A stretch of 64,000 nucleotides of DNA from an uncultured Victivallales bacterium (GTDB lineage: Bacteria; Verrucomicrobiota; Lentisphaeria; Victivallales; UBA1829). The notes below the pieces were generated by a model that was not told where the DNA came from, searched no databases, and worked only from the letters and a program-made list of their open reading frames with translations. Within the stretch, counting starts at the first letter, position 1. Every line of letters begins with the position of its first letter. This document shows, piece by piece, positions 24,994 through 34,137 of the stretch. The position numbers were made by a program, and so were the translations under genes. Location: NCBI GenBank assembly GCA_944390795.1, contig CALXRI010000004.1:124001-188000 (forward strand), read 5' to 3'.

Positions 24994-25517
24994 CAGTATT
25001 CGATTCCTTTCTGGGCGGGCCGTCCCTGCGTGTAGTAATGTTTGCTGCACAGGATTTCCGAAACGAGGTCGGCGCGTTCCCTTGCCGTCTGCGGTGCGTT
25101 CCGTCCGGTCAGGATCAGCTCTGTTGCGCCGGTCCGGGCGTTCATCAGGGCGAGAATGTCCTCCTCTTTCAGGAGCTTTGCATGCATCGCGCCGAATATT
25201 TCATCGGCGAAGACGAGGTCGTAAGACTCCTGTTTCAGCGCGGAAACGAGAGCCTCAAGCGTACGTTCCGCCCGTGCAACTTCTCCGGGCGGGGGAGTCC
25301 CGATGATGAATTTTCCGCTGCCGCGGCAGAAATAATGAAAGCGGTCCGGCGCGCTTTTCCGGAGAAAGGCGATTTCGGAACTTGTGCCATCCTTCATGAA
25401 CTGGGCGAAAAAAATACGCCGTCCGGCTCCGAGCGCGCGTACGCACAGGCCGATTGCCGCCGTGGTTTTTCCCTTTCCGTCACCGGTATAGATGTGAATC
25501 TTTCCTTCCCTCTGCAT
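24993..25517 (-). CDS. cobO: Corrinoid (cob(I)alamin) adenosyltransferase, CobO/BtuR type
   Basis: 174 aa. P-loop GDGKGKTTAA right after the first strand (IHIYT) is typical of CobO/BtuR/CobA; FAQFMKDG, FADEIFGAMH and LILTGRNAP follow in family order. It transfers adenosyl from ATP to cob(I)alamin to make coenzyme B12. An in-frame ATG further upstream (25616) is less likely: GGAGG lies 7 nt before the ATG at 25517, and the promoter at 25539-25567 excludes the longer start. No other cobalamin gene is in the window, which suggests salvage or a dispersed pathway. Confidence 0.9.
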   Translation of the reverse strand: MQREGKIHIYTGDGKGKTTAAIGLCVRALGAGRRIFFAQFMKDGTSSEIAFLRKSAPDRFHYFCRGSGKFIIGTPPPGEVARAERTLEALVSALKQESYDLVFADEIFGAMHAKLLKEEDILALMNARTGATELILTGRNAPQTARERADLVSEILCSKHYYTQGRPAQKGIEY

Positions 25518-25538
25518 TTGCAATCCTCCGAATCGTTC

Positions 25539-25567
25539 AATATAGCGCGCCGCGGCCGCCTTTTCAA
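25539..25567 (-). promoter_or_regulatory. Promoter of cobO-HAD phosphatase operon
   Basis: Minus-strand TTGAAA (25567-25562) and TATATT (25544-25539), 17 bp apart, 21 bp before the ATG. Confidence 0.65.
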
Positions 25568-25661
25568 ACCCGGAAACCGGGGATCCGTTCCCGGATTTCC
25601 GCATGGAATGCGTCACGACGCCACGGGGCGGAAAGTGTTTGTTAAATTTTCATAAACTGAA

Positions 25662-25690
25662 TTGAATTTTCAGGCGTTTGAATCTATATT
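25662..25690 (+). promoter_or_regulatory. Promoter of the polyamine operon
   Basis: TTGAAT (25662-25667), 17 bp, TATATT (25685-25690). speA starts 63 bp downstream behind AGGAGGAAC. Confidence 0.65.
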
Positions 25691-25753
25691 ACCGGCATTT
25701 GTCTTCAACATGGGACCGGGATAGTTTTTAAGATTAGGAGGAACTTCCGGAGA

Positions 25754-27676
25754 ATGAACGTTCATAAAGACGCTTTTGAACACTGGACAGCCCGCGATTC
25801 CGCGGATCTCTACGGAATCAAGGACTGGGGCGCCGGCTACTTCGACATCAACGAGAAGGGAGAGCTTGTCGTGACGGCTTTCGGGCCGAAGGGGCCCGCG
25901 GTCAGTCTCATGGAAATCGTGAACGGCATTCAGGAGCGCGGCATGGACATGCCCGTGCTGCTCCGGCTCCGGAACATTCTGGATACGCAGATCCGGCTGC
26001 TACACGCCAGCTTCCGCAAGGCGATCCAGCAGACGAACTACACGGGACAGTACCGCGGCGTCTATCCGATCAAGGTCAACCAGCAGCAGCAGGTGATCGA
26101 GGAGGTCGCACGCTTCGGACGCGAGTTCCATCACGGGTTCGAGGCGGGAAGCAAGGCCGAGCTGATCGCCGCGATCGGCAACATGACCGATCCCGACGCC
26201 TGTCTCGTCTGCAACGGCTACAAGGACGAGGAGTTCATCGATCTCGGACTGTATGCGACGAAACTCGGCATCCGCTGCATTCTCGTCGTCGAGATGCCCG
26301 GAGAGGTGCCGGTCATCATCGAGCGGAGCAAGGCGCTCGGGATCAGGCCCAACATCGGGCTCCGCATGAAGCTTTCCACCCGCGCGGGCGGACAGTGGAC
26401 CGACTCCGGCGGCGACCGCAGCGTCTTCGGACTCAACACGGCCGAACTGATCGCGGTGGTCGACCAGATCCGCGACGCGGGGATGCTCGACTGCCTGAAG
26501 CTTCTCCATTACCACATCGGTTCGCAGATCCCCAACATCCGCGACATCCGCGCGGGGGTGATCGAAGCCTGCCGCGTCTACTGCGGACTGGTCGAGGAGG
26601 GGGCTCCGATGGGATATCTGGATCTCGGCGGCGGACTCGCGGTCGATTACGACGGCTCCCATACGAACTATCACGCCAGCAAGAACTACACGCTGGACGA
26701 ATACTGCGTGGACATCATCGAGGCAGTCGCGGAGACGCTGAACGCCAGGAAAATCAGGCATCCGAACATCATCACCGAGTCTGGGCGCGCGACCGTCGCC
26801 TATTATTCCGTGCTCCTGTTCAACATTCTGGACGTCACATGCTTCGCCCCGTCGAAGATGCCCGCGAAGGTGCCGGACGACGCCAACGAGATGACCAGGG
26901 ACCTGATGAACATCCTCGGCACGATCAACGCCAAGAATCTGCAGGAGTGCTACCATGACGCGATCTACTACCGCGACGAGATCCGCATCCTGTTCAAGAA
27001 CGGGCGCATCTCCCTGCGCGAACGGGCGCTGGCGGAAAACGCGTTCTGGCACATCATGGTTTCCGTGAACCGGGAGGTCAAGCGCCTGAAATACATTCCG
27101 GACGAATTCGAGGGCCTGGATGCCGCGCTTGCCGACATCTATTACGCGAATTTCAGCGTGTTCCAGTCGCTTCCGGACTCCTGGGCGATCAAGCAGGTCT
27201 TTCCGATCATGCCGATCCACCGCCTGACCGAACGCCCGACCTGCAACGGCATCATTTCCGACATCACGTGCGACTGCGACGGAAAAATCGACAAGTTCGT
27301 CGATCTGCACGACGAACGCCGGACGCTTCCGCTGCACCCCGTCAGCGACGATGACGAATATTATCTCGGCGCGTTTCTGGTCGGCGCCTATCAGGAGACC
27401 CTCGGCGACCTTCACAATCTGCTCGGTGACACCAACGTGGTCAACATCAACATCAGCCGCGAAACCGGGCATTTCGAAATCGTCAAGGAGATCGAGGGCG
27501 ACACCGTAGCGGACGTTCTCAGCTACGTGGAATACAGCCCCAAGGACCTGATAAACAGTTTCCGCAGCATCGCCGAACGCGCGATCGAGGAGAAGAAGAT
27601 CACCCCCGCCGAGCGGCGCACGATCGTCAACGCCTACGAGAACGGACTGCGCGGCTACACGTATTTTGAACGCTGA
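25754..27676 (+). CDS. speA: Biosynthetic arginine decarboxylase
   Basis: 640 aa, full length for the fold-III PLP enzyme SpeA. The PLP lysine is K107 in GVYPIKVNQQQ; GFEAGSKAEL, LHYHIGSQIPNI and YLDLGGGLAVDYDGS are family motifs, and ESGRATVAYYSVL holds substrate/PLP contacts. It converts arginine to agmatine. An AGGAGG-type site precedes the ATG. It is first in an operon with a carboxynorspermidine-type dehydrogenase and nspC, pointing to spermidine synthesis from agmatine or putrescine without S-adenosylmethionine. No agmatinase or agmatine deiminase is in the window. Confidence 0.96.
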   Translation: MNVHKDAFEHWTARDSADLYGIKDWGAGYFDINEKGELVVTAFGPKGPAVSLMEIVNGIQERGMDMPVLLRLRNILDTQIRLLHASFRKAIQQTNYTGQYRGVYPIKVNQQQQVIEEVARFGREFHHGFEAGSKAELIAAIGNMTDPDACLVCNGYKDEEFIDLGLYATKLGIRCILVVEMPGEVPVIIERSKALGIRPNIGLRMKLSTRAGGQWTDSGGDRSVFGLNTAELIAVVDQIRDAGMLDCLKLLHYHIGSQIPNIRDIRAGVIEACRVYCGLVEEGAPMGYLDLGGGLAVDYDGSHTNYHASKNYTLDEYCVDIIEAVAETLNARKIRHPNIITESGRATVAYYSVLLFNILDVTCFAPSKMPAKVPDDANEMTRDLMNILGTINAKNLQECYHDAIYYRDEIRILFKNGRISLRERALAENAFWHIMVSVNREVKRLKYIPDEFEGLDAALADIYYANFSVFQSLPDSWAIKQVFPIMPIHRLTERPTCNGIISDITCDCDGKIDKFVDLHDERRTLPLHPVSDDDEYYLGAFLVGAYQETLGDLHNLLGDTNVVNINISRETGHFEIVKEIEGDTVADVLSYVEYSPKDLINSFRSIAERAIEEKKITPAERRTIVNAYENGLRGYTYFER

Positions 27677-27734
27677 AGATCAGCATGAACCGGAACAGGA
27701 AAACCCAATTCATCATTATTCAGGAGAAGAAACC

Positions 27735-28937
27735 ATGGCACGAATTCTGATTATCGGCGCAGGCGGCGTCAGCGGAGTGGCGGTGCACAAGTGCGCACAG
27801 GCGGCGGACGTCTTCACGGACATCTGCCTTGCGAGCAGAACGAAATCCAAATGCGACGCGCTTGCCGCGCAGGTCAAGGCGAAATACAACCGCGACATCC
27901 GGACCGAACAGGTGGATGCCGACAATGTGCCGCAGCTCGTTGAACTCATCCGCAAAGTGAAGCCCGATGTCGTGCTGAATCTCGCGCTTCCCTATCAGGA
28001 CCTGCATATCATGGACGCCTGTCTCGAAACCGGCGTCAATTATGTCGACACCGCGAATTACGAACCGCCCGAAGAGGCGCATTTTGAATACAAGTGGCAG
28101 TGGGCGTATCAGGACCGCTTCAGGGAGAAGGGGATCATGGCGCTTCTCGGCAGCGGATTCGATCCCGGCGTGACCAACGTCTATACCGCCTGGGCGATGA
28201 AGAACCACTTCGACACCATCGAGACGCTCGACATCATCGACGCGAACGCGGGCGACCACGGCCAGCCGTTCGCCACGAACTTCAATCCCGAAATCAACAT
28301 CCGCGAAGTGACCTCCAAGGGCAGATACTGGGAGAACGGCAAGTGGATCGAGACCGAGCCGCTTTCCGTCAGGGAGACGATGGACTTTCCCGACGGAATC
28401 GGCCCGAAGAACATCTATCTCATGTTCCACGAGGAACTCGAATCGCTGACGAAGCATCTTGCGCCGAAGGGACTCAAACGCGCCCGCTTCTGGATGACCT
28501 TCTCGGACAACTACCTCAAGCATCTGGAGGTGCTCGAAAATGTCGGCATGACCCGGATCGACCCCGTGATGTACCAGGGACACGAGATCATTCCGCTGCA
28601 GTTCCTCAAGGCGCTGCTGCCCGATCCCGCCTCGCTGGGACCGCTCACGAAAGGCAAGACCTGCATCGGCTGCCGGATCAAGGGGACAAAGGACGGACGC
28701 GAGCGCGAATACTACATCTACAACGTCTGCAATCACGAGGACTGCTACAGGGAGGTCAGTTCGCAGGCGATCTCCTACACGACCGGCGTTCCCGCGATGA
28801 TCGGAGCGATGATGGTCGCAACCGGAACATGGAAGGGATGCGGCGTCTTCAACATGGAGGAGTTCGATCCCGCGCCGTTCATGGAAAAGCTCACGCAGTA
28901 CGGGCTTCCGTGGACCGAGGTGTTCCTGAAGAAATAA
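27735..28937 (+). CDS. Carboxynorspermidine/carboxyspermidine (or carboxyaminopropylagmatine) dehydrogenase
   Basis: 400 aa saccharopine-dehydrogenase-like protein. NAD(P) motif GAGGVSGVAVHKC, then VLNLALPYQDLHIMDACLETG and NYVDTANYE match carboxynorspermidine dehydrogenases; GSGFDPGVTNVY is the conserved catalytic-side loop. It joins aspartate semialdehyde to a diamine (or agmatine) by reductive condensation. The start at 27735 has AGGAGA in front; a frame open from 27666 overlaps speA and is less likely. It is between speA and nspC, so the pathway assignment is strong, though the amine acceptor is not decided by sequence alone. Confidence 0.92.
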   Translation: MARILIIGAGGVSGVAVHKCAQAADVFTDICLASRTKSKCDALAAQVKAKYNRDIRTEQVDADNVPQLVELIRKVKPDVVLNLALPYQDLHIMDACLETGVNYVDTANYEPPEEAHFEYKWQWAYQDRFREKGIMALLGSGFDPGVTNVYTAWAMKNHFDTIETLDIIDANAGDHGQPFATNFNPEINIREVTSKGRYWENGKWIETEPLSVRETMDFPDGIGPKNIYLMFHEELESLTKHLAPKGLKRARFWMTFSDNYLKHLEVLENVGMTRIDPVMYQGHEIIPLQFLKALLPDPASLGPLTKGKTCIGCRIKGTKDGREREYYIYNVCNHEDCYREVSSQAISYTTGVPAMIGAMMVATGTWKGCGVFNMEEFDPAPFMEKLTQYGLPWTEVFLKK

Positions 28938-28961
28938 GCCGTTTCAAAGGGACTTTCTTTC

Positions 28962-30113
28962 ATGGGGACAAGCTGTGTGACGCTTCCGGATGGAATTCCG
29001 ACTCCCTGTTTTGTTGTGGATCTTTCGCTTCTGCGTAAGAACCTGGCGGTTCTCTCTTCCGTCCGGCGGAAGACGGGAGTGAAGATTCTGCTCGCGCAGA
29101 AGGCGTTTTCGATGTTTTCCGTTTACGGCCTGCTCAGCGGGACGCTCGACGGCACCTGCGCAAGCTCCCCGCACGAGGCGCGCCTCGGACGCGAGGAGTT
29201 CGGCAAGGAGGTCACGGCGTTTGCCGCGGCGTATTCGGAGAAGGATCTGCGCGAACTGCTCGCCTGCTGCGACCGGATCATCTTCAACTCGTTCTCCCAG
29301 TGGAAACGCTTCCGGGCGGTCACGCGGGAGGCCTCCGGCGTGAAGTTCGGGCTGCGCTGCAATCCGGAGCACTCCGAGGGCGATGTCGCGATTTACGATC
29401 CCTGTGCGCCGAATTCGCGCCTCGGCATCCGGCGCGCGGATTTTGAAGGCGAGTCCCTGGAGGGGATCACGGGGCTGCATGTGCACAACCTCTGCGAGAA
29501 GAATTCCGACGCGTTCGCCCGCACGCTCGCGGTGTTCGAGGAAAAGTTCGCCGATCTGATCCCGCGCATGGAGTGGATCAATCTCGGGGGAGGGCACCAC
29601 ATCACGCGTCCCGACTACGACATCGACCTCCTCTGCCGCCTTCTGAACGGTTTCCGGAAGCGCTGGGGAACGCCGGAGATTTTTCTGGAACCCGGCGAAG
29701 CCGTCGCGCTGAACGCAGGCTATCTCGTCGCGACCGTGCTGGACGTGGTGCACAACGGAATGGACATCGCGATTCTGGACACCTCCGCGGAAGCGCACAT
29801 GCCGGACGTGCTGGAAATGCCCTACCGTCCGAACATCGCCGGCGCGGGACTGCCCGGGGAGAAAGCGCACACCTGCCGTCTCGCGGGGCACTCGTGTCTT
29901 GCCGGAGACGTGATCGGCGACTACTCTTTCGAAGAAAAACTCGATTATGGTTCCCGTGTCGTTTTTCTCGACATGGCCCACTACACAATGGTCAAGACCA
30001 ACACGTTCAACGGACTCAAGCTGCCCTCCATCGCGACCTGGGATCCGGAGACGGGGGAATTCAGACTCATCCGCGAGTTCGGGTATTCCGATTTCAAATC
30101 GCGCCTTTCATAA
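28962..30113 (+). CDS. nspC: Carboxynorspermidine decarboxylase
   Basis: 383 aa fold-III PLP decarboxylase. The PLP lysine is K47 in LLAQKAFSMF; LGIRRADF, GLHVHNLCEKNSDAF and EWINLGGGHHITRPDYD are characteristic, and EPGEAVALNAGYLVATVLD carries the C-terminal PLP contact. It removes the carboxyl group to give the finished aminopropyl product. Gap to the dehydrogenase is 24 nt. The mrp-like gene follows after 34 nt and may share the transcript. Confidence 0.94.
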   Translation: MGTSCVTLPDGIPTPCFVVDLSLLRKNLAVLSSVRRKTGVKILLAQKAFSMFSVYGLLSGTLDGTCASSPHEARLGREEFGKEVTAFAAAYSEKDLRELLACCDRIIFNSFSQWKRFRAVTREASGVKFGLRCNPEHSEGDVAIYDPCAPNSRLGIRRADFEGESLEGITGLHVHNLCEKNSDAFARTLAVFEEKFADLIPRMEWINLGGGHHITRPDYDIDLLCRLLNGFRKRWGTPEIFLEPGEAVALNAGYLVATVLDVVHNGMDIAILDTSAEAHMPDVLEMPYRPNIAGAGLPGEKAHTCRLAGHSCLAGDVIGDYSFEEKLDYGSRVVFLDMAHYTMVKTNTFNGLKLPSIATWDPETGEFRLIREFGYSDFKSRLS

Positions 30114-30147
30114 ATTCATCAACCACAGAATGCGAGGACAGGGAAAA

Positions 30148-30975
30148 ATGGCTTGCAACGGACAGTGTTCTTCCTGCGGGGAGAAGGGAAAATGCGAAGA
30201 CGAGAAACTGAATCTTGTTCTGGGTAAAATCAAGCACAAGATCATGGTGCTTTCGGGCAAGGGCGGCGTCGGAAAGAGTTCCGTCGCGGCCGCGCTCGCA
30301 GTCTCCCTTGCGAAGAAGGGATTCAAGGTCGGGCTGCTGGATCTGGATTTCCACGGTCCTTCGCAGCCGACGCTGTTCGGCGTCCAGCATCTGCGCATGG
30401 ACGGATGCGAGTCCGGGCTCCTTCCGATGGAGGTGGCTGCCGGCGTGAAGCTGGTTTCGGTCGGGCTGCTTCTGGAGGACGAGGATCAGGCTGTCATCTG
30501 GCGCGGCCCCGCGAAGATCGGCGTGCTCAAGCAGCTTCTGGAGGAGGTCGTCTGGGGGGAGCTTGATTTTCTCGTGCTCGACTTCCCGCCGGGAACGGGA
30601 GACGAGGTGCTTTCCGCCTGCCAGATGATTACCGGCGACAAGCAGGCCGTGATCGTCACCACGCCGCAGGAGCTTTCTATGGCGGACTGCCGCAAGTGCC
30701 TGGATTTCTGCGCCAAGGTCAATGTGCGCGTCGGCGGCATCGTCGAGAACATGAGCGGCTTCACCTGTCCCGACTGCGGACACACGCACCCGCTGTTTTC
30801 CAGCGGCGGCGGCGAGCGTCTTGCCAAGGCGTATTCGATTCCTTTGATCGCGCAGCTCCCGCTGGATCCGAAATTCATGGAACAGTGCGATGCCGGCGCG
30901 GTTGCCGAAGCGCTGGAAAAGGCTCCGGCGATCGGTTCCGCGCTTTCCGTTGCCGCGGAAATTCTCTCCCGCTGA
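30148..30975 (+). CDS. Mrp/NBP35-family Fe-S carrier ATPase
   Basis: 275 aa. Four N-terminal cysteines at 3, 7, 10 and 16 (CNGQCSSCGEKGKC) form the ferredoxin-like motif of NBP35-type proteins. The deviant Walker A is SGKGGVGKSS, switch LDLDFHGPSQPTLF, and Walker B FLVLDFPPGTGDE. A C-terminal CPDC (FTCPDCG) is the bridging-cluster motif of the dimer. It stores and delivers [4Fe-4S] clusters. An in-frame ATG at 30130 is possible; AGGGA placement favours 30148. Located behind nspC and convergent with the Ca2+ ATPase gene. Confidence 0.9.
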   Translation: MACNGQCSSCGEKGKCEDEKLNLVLGKIKHKIMVLSGKGGVGKSSVAAALAVSLAKKGFKVGLLDLDFHGPSQPTLFGVQHLRMDGCESGLLPMEVAAGVKLVSVGLLLEDEDQAVIWRGPAKIGVLKQLLEEVVWGELDFLVLDFPPGTGDEVLSACQMITGDKQAVIVTTPQELSMADCRKCLDFCAKVNVRVGGIVENMSGFTCPDCGHTHPLFSSGGGERLAKAYSIPLIAQLPLDPKFMEQCDAGAVAEALEKAPAIGSALSVAAEILSR

Positions 30976-30992
30976 CGGAATGAGGATTGCGG

Positions 30993-31020
30993 CATGCGGC
31001 GGCTGTCAGGCCGCCGCATG
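30993..31020. terminator. 11-bp perfect hairpin between convergent genes (no T run)
   Basis: CATGCGGCGGC (30993-31003) and GCCGCCGCATG (31010-31020) flank TGTCAG. It lies 18 bp after the mrp stop and 6 bp from the end of the ATPase gene. Neither strand has a U tract, so it may act as a processing or stability hairpin, or a Rho-assisted end, rather than a classical terminator. Confidence 0.5.
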
Positions 31021-31026
31021 AGGCTG

Positions 31027-33705
31027 TCAGCGTTTTCCGCTCAGCCGTGCGACCAGGCGGATGATTTCGCCGGCGGCCAGAACCAGCGCGCTGCATCCGA
31101 TCAGGCGGATCCACTGACCGAAATCCAGGGGAACGGTTCCGAACATTCTCCCGCCGAACTGGGTAATCAGAATCTGGCCGACGGGGATGATTGCGGCGAT
31201 GATCCAGAAGGTCGGATTCTCCTTCCATGCCGTGAAGACCGAGCGCGACGCTCCGAAACATTTCACATTCAGAAGATTCCAGAACTGGAGCATGACAAAT
31301 CCGCTGAAGATGATGCAGCGGTCCTCCGGGGAAATGCCGCTTCCGCCCGTGTGCGTCAGCGCGTACCAGATGAAAATCCCGATGAAAAGAGCCGCCGTGA
31401 AGAAGATGTCGAAAGCCATTTTTCCCGTCACGATGAAGGCGGACGGATTGCGCGGCGGGTGTTTCAGAAGTTCGGGATTCGGCGGTTCGGTCGCAAGCGC
31501 GAGCGCCGCCATCGTGTCCATGATGAGGTTGATCCAGAGCATCTGAATGACCGTGAGCGGCAGCGCGATTCCGAGGAAGGGGCCGAGCAGCGCGATCCCG
31601 AGCGCCGCGACGTTGATTGTGAGCTGGAAGACAAGGAAACGCTGGATGTTCAGGTAGAGCGAGCGTCCCCAGAGGACGGCGTTGACGATGCTTCGGAAGG
31701 AATCGTCCAGCAGAATGATGTCGGACGCCTCGCGCGCAATCGCGGTTCCGGTTTTCCCCATTGCGATTCCGACGTTCGCATAGTTCAGCGCGGGCGCGTC
31801 ATTGGTGCCGTCTCCGGTCACGGCGACGACCTCGTTGTTTTCCTGAAGCGCCTTGACCAGCTTGAGCTTGTCGTTCGGGCGGGCACGGGCGATCAGGCGA
31901 AGATTGCGCACCTCCCGAACCGTTTCCTCGTCGGAAAGTTTTGCAAACTCGCGTCCCTCGATCAGCGCACCTTCCGGCGGGCGGGGCGTTTCCCAGAGAC
32001 CGATCTGACGGCCTATTTCCGATGCCGTTCCCGGAGTGTCGCCGGTCACGACCTTGATTTCGATGCCCGCGCCGCGGCAGGCGCGGACCGCCTCCGGCAC
32101 TTCCGGACGGACCGGGTCGGCGATGCTGGCAAAGCCGAGATAGATCAGGTCGCGCGCGGCGTCCGCAAGATCATCGGCAGGAGTGTCCGTTTCGCGATAG
32201 GCCAGCGCCAGCGTGCGGCAGCCGGTTGCCTGCGCCTGCGCCAGTTTTTCCAGAATTTCCGCGCGGTCCTGATCCGTCAGAGTGCGGACGGAGGAGGGAA
32301 GGTGCAGAGAGGAACAGTGCGCAAGCACGATTTCCGGTGCGCCTTTTACGTAAAGTCTCCTGCTCCCCGAGAGCGGCGAAACGCCCTGCGTCGCCATCAT
32401 TTTCGTTTCCGTGGTGAACGTCCACTGCCGTTCCGTCCGGAATGCGGCGCGGATTTCCGCATATTCGGATCCGCAGCGGCGGACGTATTCCAGAAGCGCG
32501 CCCTCCGTAGGATTGCCGATGATCTCCGGATCCGGACCATCGCCGTGCAGACTGGCGGTGGAGTTCGCGCAGACGGACTCGGCGAAAAGACGCCATTCCG
32601 GACTTTCCCTGTCCGGAAGCCCGTCTTCCGGAAATGCCGGGACGTCGACGGCCCGCGTCCGCATCCGGTTCATCGTGAGCGTTCCGGTCTTGTCCGTGCA
32701 GATGACGGTGGTCGCGCCGACGGTTTCGCATGCGTGGAGTTTGCGGACGAGACAGTTGCTTGCGGTCATGCGGCGCATGCTGTAGGCGAGACTCAGTGTG
32801 ACGCTCATGGCGAGTCCTTCCGGCACCGCCACGACGATCAGCGTGACGGCGATCATGAAGAGGCCCAGCAGGGCATGGAGATTCTCCCACTGCGCATAAG
32901 CGCGGATCGAAGACGGCAGCGTGCCGTTCGCCGTTCCCTGCACGATCAGGATGACGAGCAGGAGAAGGGAAAGTGTCGTACCCACGGCTGCAATCAGCTT
33001 TCCAAGCTTGTTCAGCTGTTTCTGCAGCGGCGTTTCCACGGATGTGATATCGGTTGCCGCCCGTGCGGTCCGTCCCATTTCCGTTGCCCCGCCGACGGCT
33101 GTAATCCGGATGTAGGCGTTGCCTTCCAGGACGGTCGAGCCGCGCAGAAGCTGATGATACGGATAGGTCGCGTCGCGCATGGATTCCGGAATTTCGCCGG
33201 TCTGTTCCGGCATCTTGGGGACGGGTTCCGGTTCCCCCGTGAACTTGGACTGGTCGACATGCAGATTCACTGCGGAGAGCACTTCCGCATCCGCCGGCAC
33301 TTCCTCGCCGGTTTCAAGGAAAACAACGTCGCCGACCACCAGATCCTGTTTCGGAATCTGTATGAGCTCTCCGTTGCGGACGGTCTTAAACGGCAGCGTG
33401 TCGTCGACCTTGTTGAGAATGTCGAATTCCCTGCCCGCCCGGTATTCGTTCAGGAAGGCGATTCCCGTGGCGAGAATCACTGCAAGGATGATCCCGGCGC
33501 CTTCGATGAAGCCGCCCGTAAGGGCGGAAATCATGGCGGCGACGAGCAGAATGCAGATGATGGGATCCCTGAATTTTTCAAGGAAAAGCTTCCATGCCGA
33601 GGTGCGCGGCGGTTCCGGCAGGGCGTTTGCTCCGTGTGCTGCGCGGCTCGACGCAACCTCGGCGTCGGTCAGCCCTGAATAAGGGCACTGTGTCTTTTTT
33701 GTCAT
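31027..33705 (-). CDS. P-type Ca2+-transporting ATPase (PMCA/SERCA-like, type II)
   Basis: 892 aa. The phosphorylated aspartate is in ICTDKTGTLTMN (~residue 340). The M4 ion-site motif reads VVAVPEGLAMSVTLSLAYS, the PEGL form of PMCA-type pumps. The actuator loop is TGEP in place of TGES. The hinge TGDGTNDAPAL and the M5-M6 region (NLIMDTMAALALATEPP) are present, and about ten membrane helices can be traced. It exports Ca2+ or a related divalent cation from the cytoplasm. Probably transcribed with the small gene at 33763-34137. Confidence 0.9.
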   Translation of the reverse strand: MTKKTQCPYSGLTDAEVASSRAAHGANALPEPPRTSAWKLFLEKFRDPIICILLVAAMISALTGGFIEGAGIILAVILATGIAFLNEYRAGREFDILNKVDDTLPFKTVRNGELIQIPKQDLVVGDVVFLETGEEVPADAEVLSAVNLHVDQSKFTGEPEPVPKMPEQTGEIPESMRDATYPYHQLLRGSTVLEGNAYIRITAVGGATEMGRTARAATDITSVETPLQKQLNKLGKLIAAVGTTLSLLLLVILIVQGTANGTLPSSIRAYAQWENLHALLGLFMIAVTLIVVAVPEGLAMSVTLSLAYSMRRMTASNCLVRKLHACETVGATTVICTDKTGTLTMNRMRTRAVDVPAFPEDGLPDRESPEWRLFAESVCANSTASLHGDGPDPEIIGNPTEGALLEYVRRCGSEYAEIRAAFRTERQWTFTTETKMMATQGVSPLSGSRRLYVKGAPEIVLAHCSSLHLPSSVRTLTDQDRAEILEKLAQAQATGCRTLALAYRETDTPADDLADAARDLIYLGFASIADPVRPEVPEAVRACRGAGIEIKVVTGDTPGTASEIGRQIGLWETPRPPEGALIEGREFAKLSDEETVREVRNLRLIARARPNDKLKLVKALQENNEVVAVTGDGTNDAPALNYANVGIAMGKTGTAIAREASDIILLDDSFRSIVNAVLWGRSLYLNIQRFLVFQLTINVAALGIALLGPFLGIALPLTVIQMLWINLIMDTMAALALATEPPNPELLKHPPRNPSAFIVTGKMAFDIFFTAALFIGIFIWYALTHTGGSGISPEDRCIIFSGFVMLQFWNLLNVKCFGASRSVFTAWKENPTFWIIAAIIPVGQILITQFGGRMFGTVPLDFGQWIRLIGCSALVLAAGEIIRLVARLSGKR

Positions 33706-33762
33706 GATGTCTGAAAAATCCTTTTCGTCTGATTTGCAAGTTGCTGTCTGTGTTCCGGAAAA

Positions 33763-34137
33763 TCAGACGGAGGAAGGACCTGCCCGGACGGGCTGGCAGA
33801 CGGAAAGAAAATATTTGACGTAAGGAAGCACGGGAGAGCGGCGGAAAGTGTCCTGAGGCGTTTCGCACGCGAAGAGCGGAAACGGAGGAGGCTCAGCGGA
33901 GAGGAGCGGGGAAAAAAGCGGGGAATTCTCCTCGGCAATGCCTTTCTGACGGCTGGACTGGAGTCCCGAATTGTCGGGTGTGAAGAAGTCGTCGTCATAG
34001 GGGTTGTTGTCGCTGTTCGCGTCAAGAACGGCAATATCCGGCTTTCCCGCACAGAATGGATCGAAGAAAAAATAGGAGGCTGCGGCTGTCAGTGCAGACA
34101 GTGAAAGCAGAAACAACAGTGTTCGAAATCGGATCAT
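33763..34137 (-). CDS. Small exported or membrane-anchored hypothetical protein
   Basis: 124 aa. One N-terminal hydrophobic stretch (LLFLLSLSALTAAASYFFF) acts as signal or anchor; a short acidic, Asn/Asp-rich linker (DANSDNNPYDDDFF) and a proline-rich tail follow. GGAAGGG lies upstream of the ATG. No family recognised. It precedes the Ca2+ ATPase by 57 bp on the same strand, and the acidic patch would be exposed outside the cytoplasm. Divergent from adk. It could also be a chance frame, hence the moderate confidence. Confidence 0.55.
   Translation of the reverse strand: MIRFRTLLFLLSLSALTAAASYFFFDPFCAGKPDIAVLDANSDNNPYDDDFFTPDNSGLQSSRQKGIAEENSPLFSPLLSAEPPPFPLFACETPQDTFRRSPVLPYVKYFLSVCQPVRAGPSSV

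Noticed and set aside
31027-33705. TGEP instead of TGES in the P-type ATPase as an inactivating change
   Set aside because: The essential glutamate is present and TGEP occurs in other bacterial PMCA-type pumps, so it is not notable.
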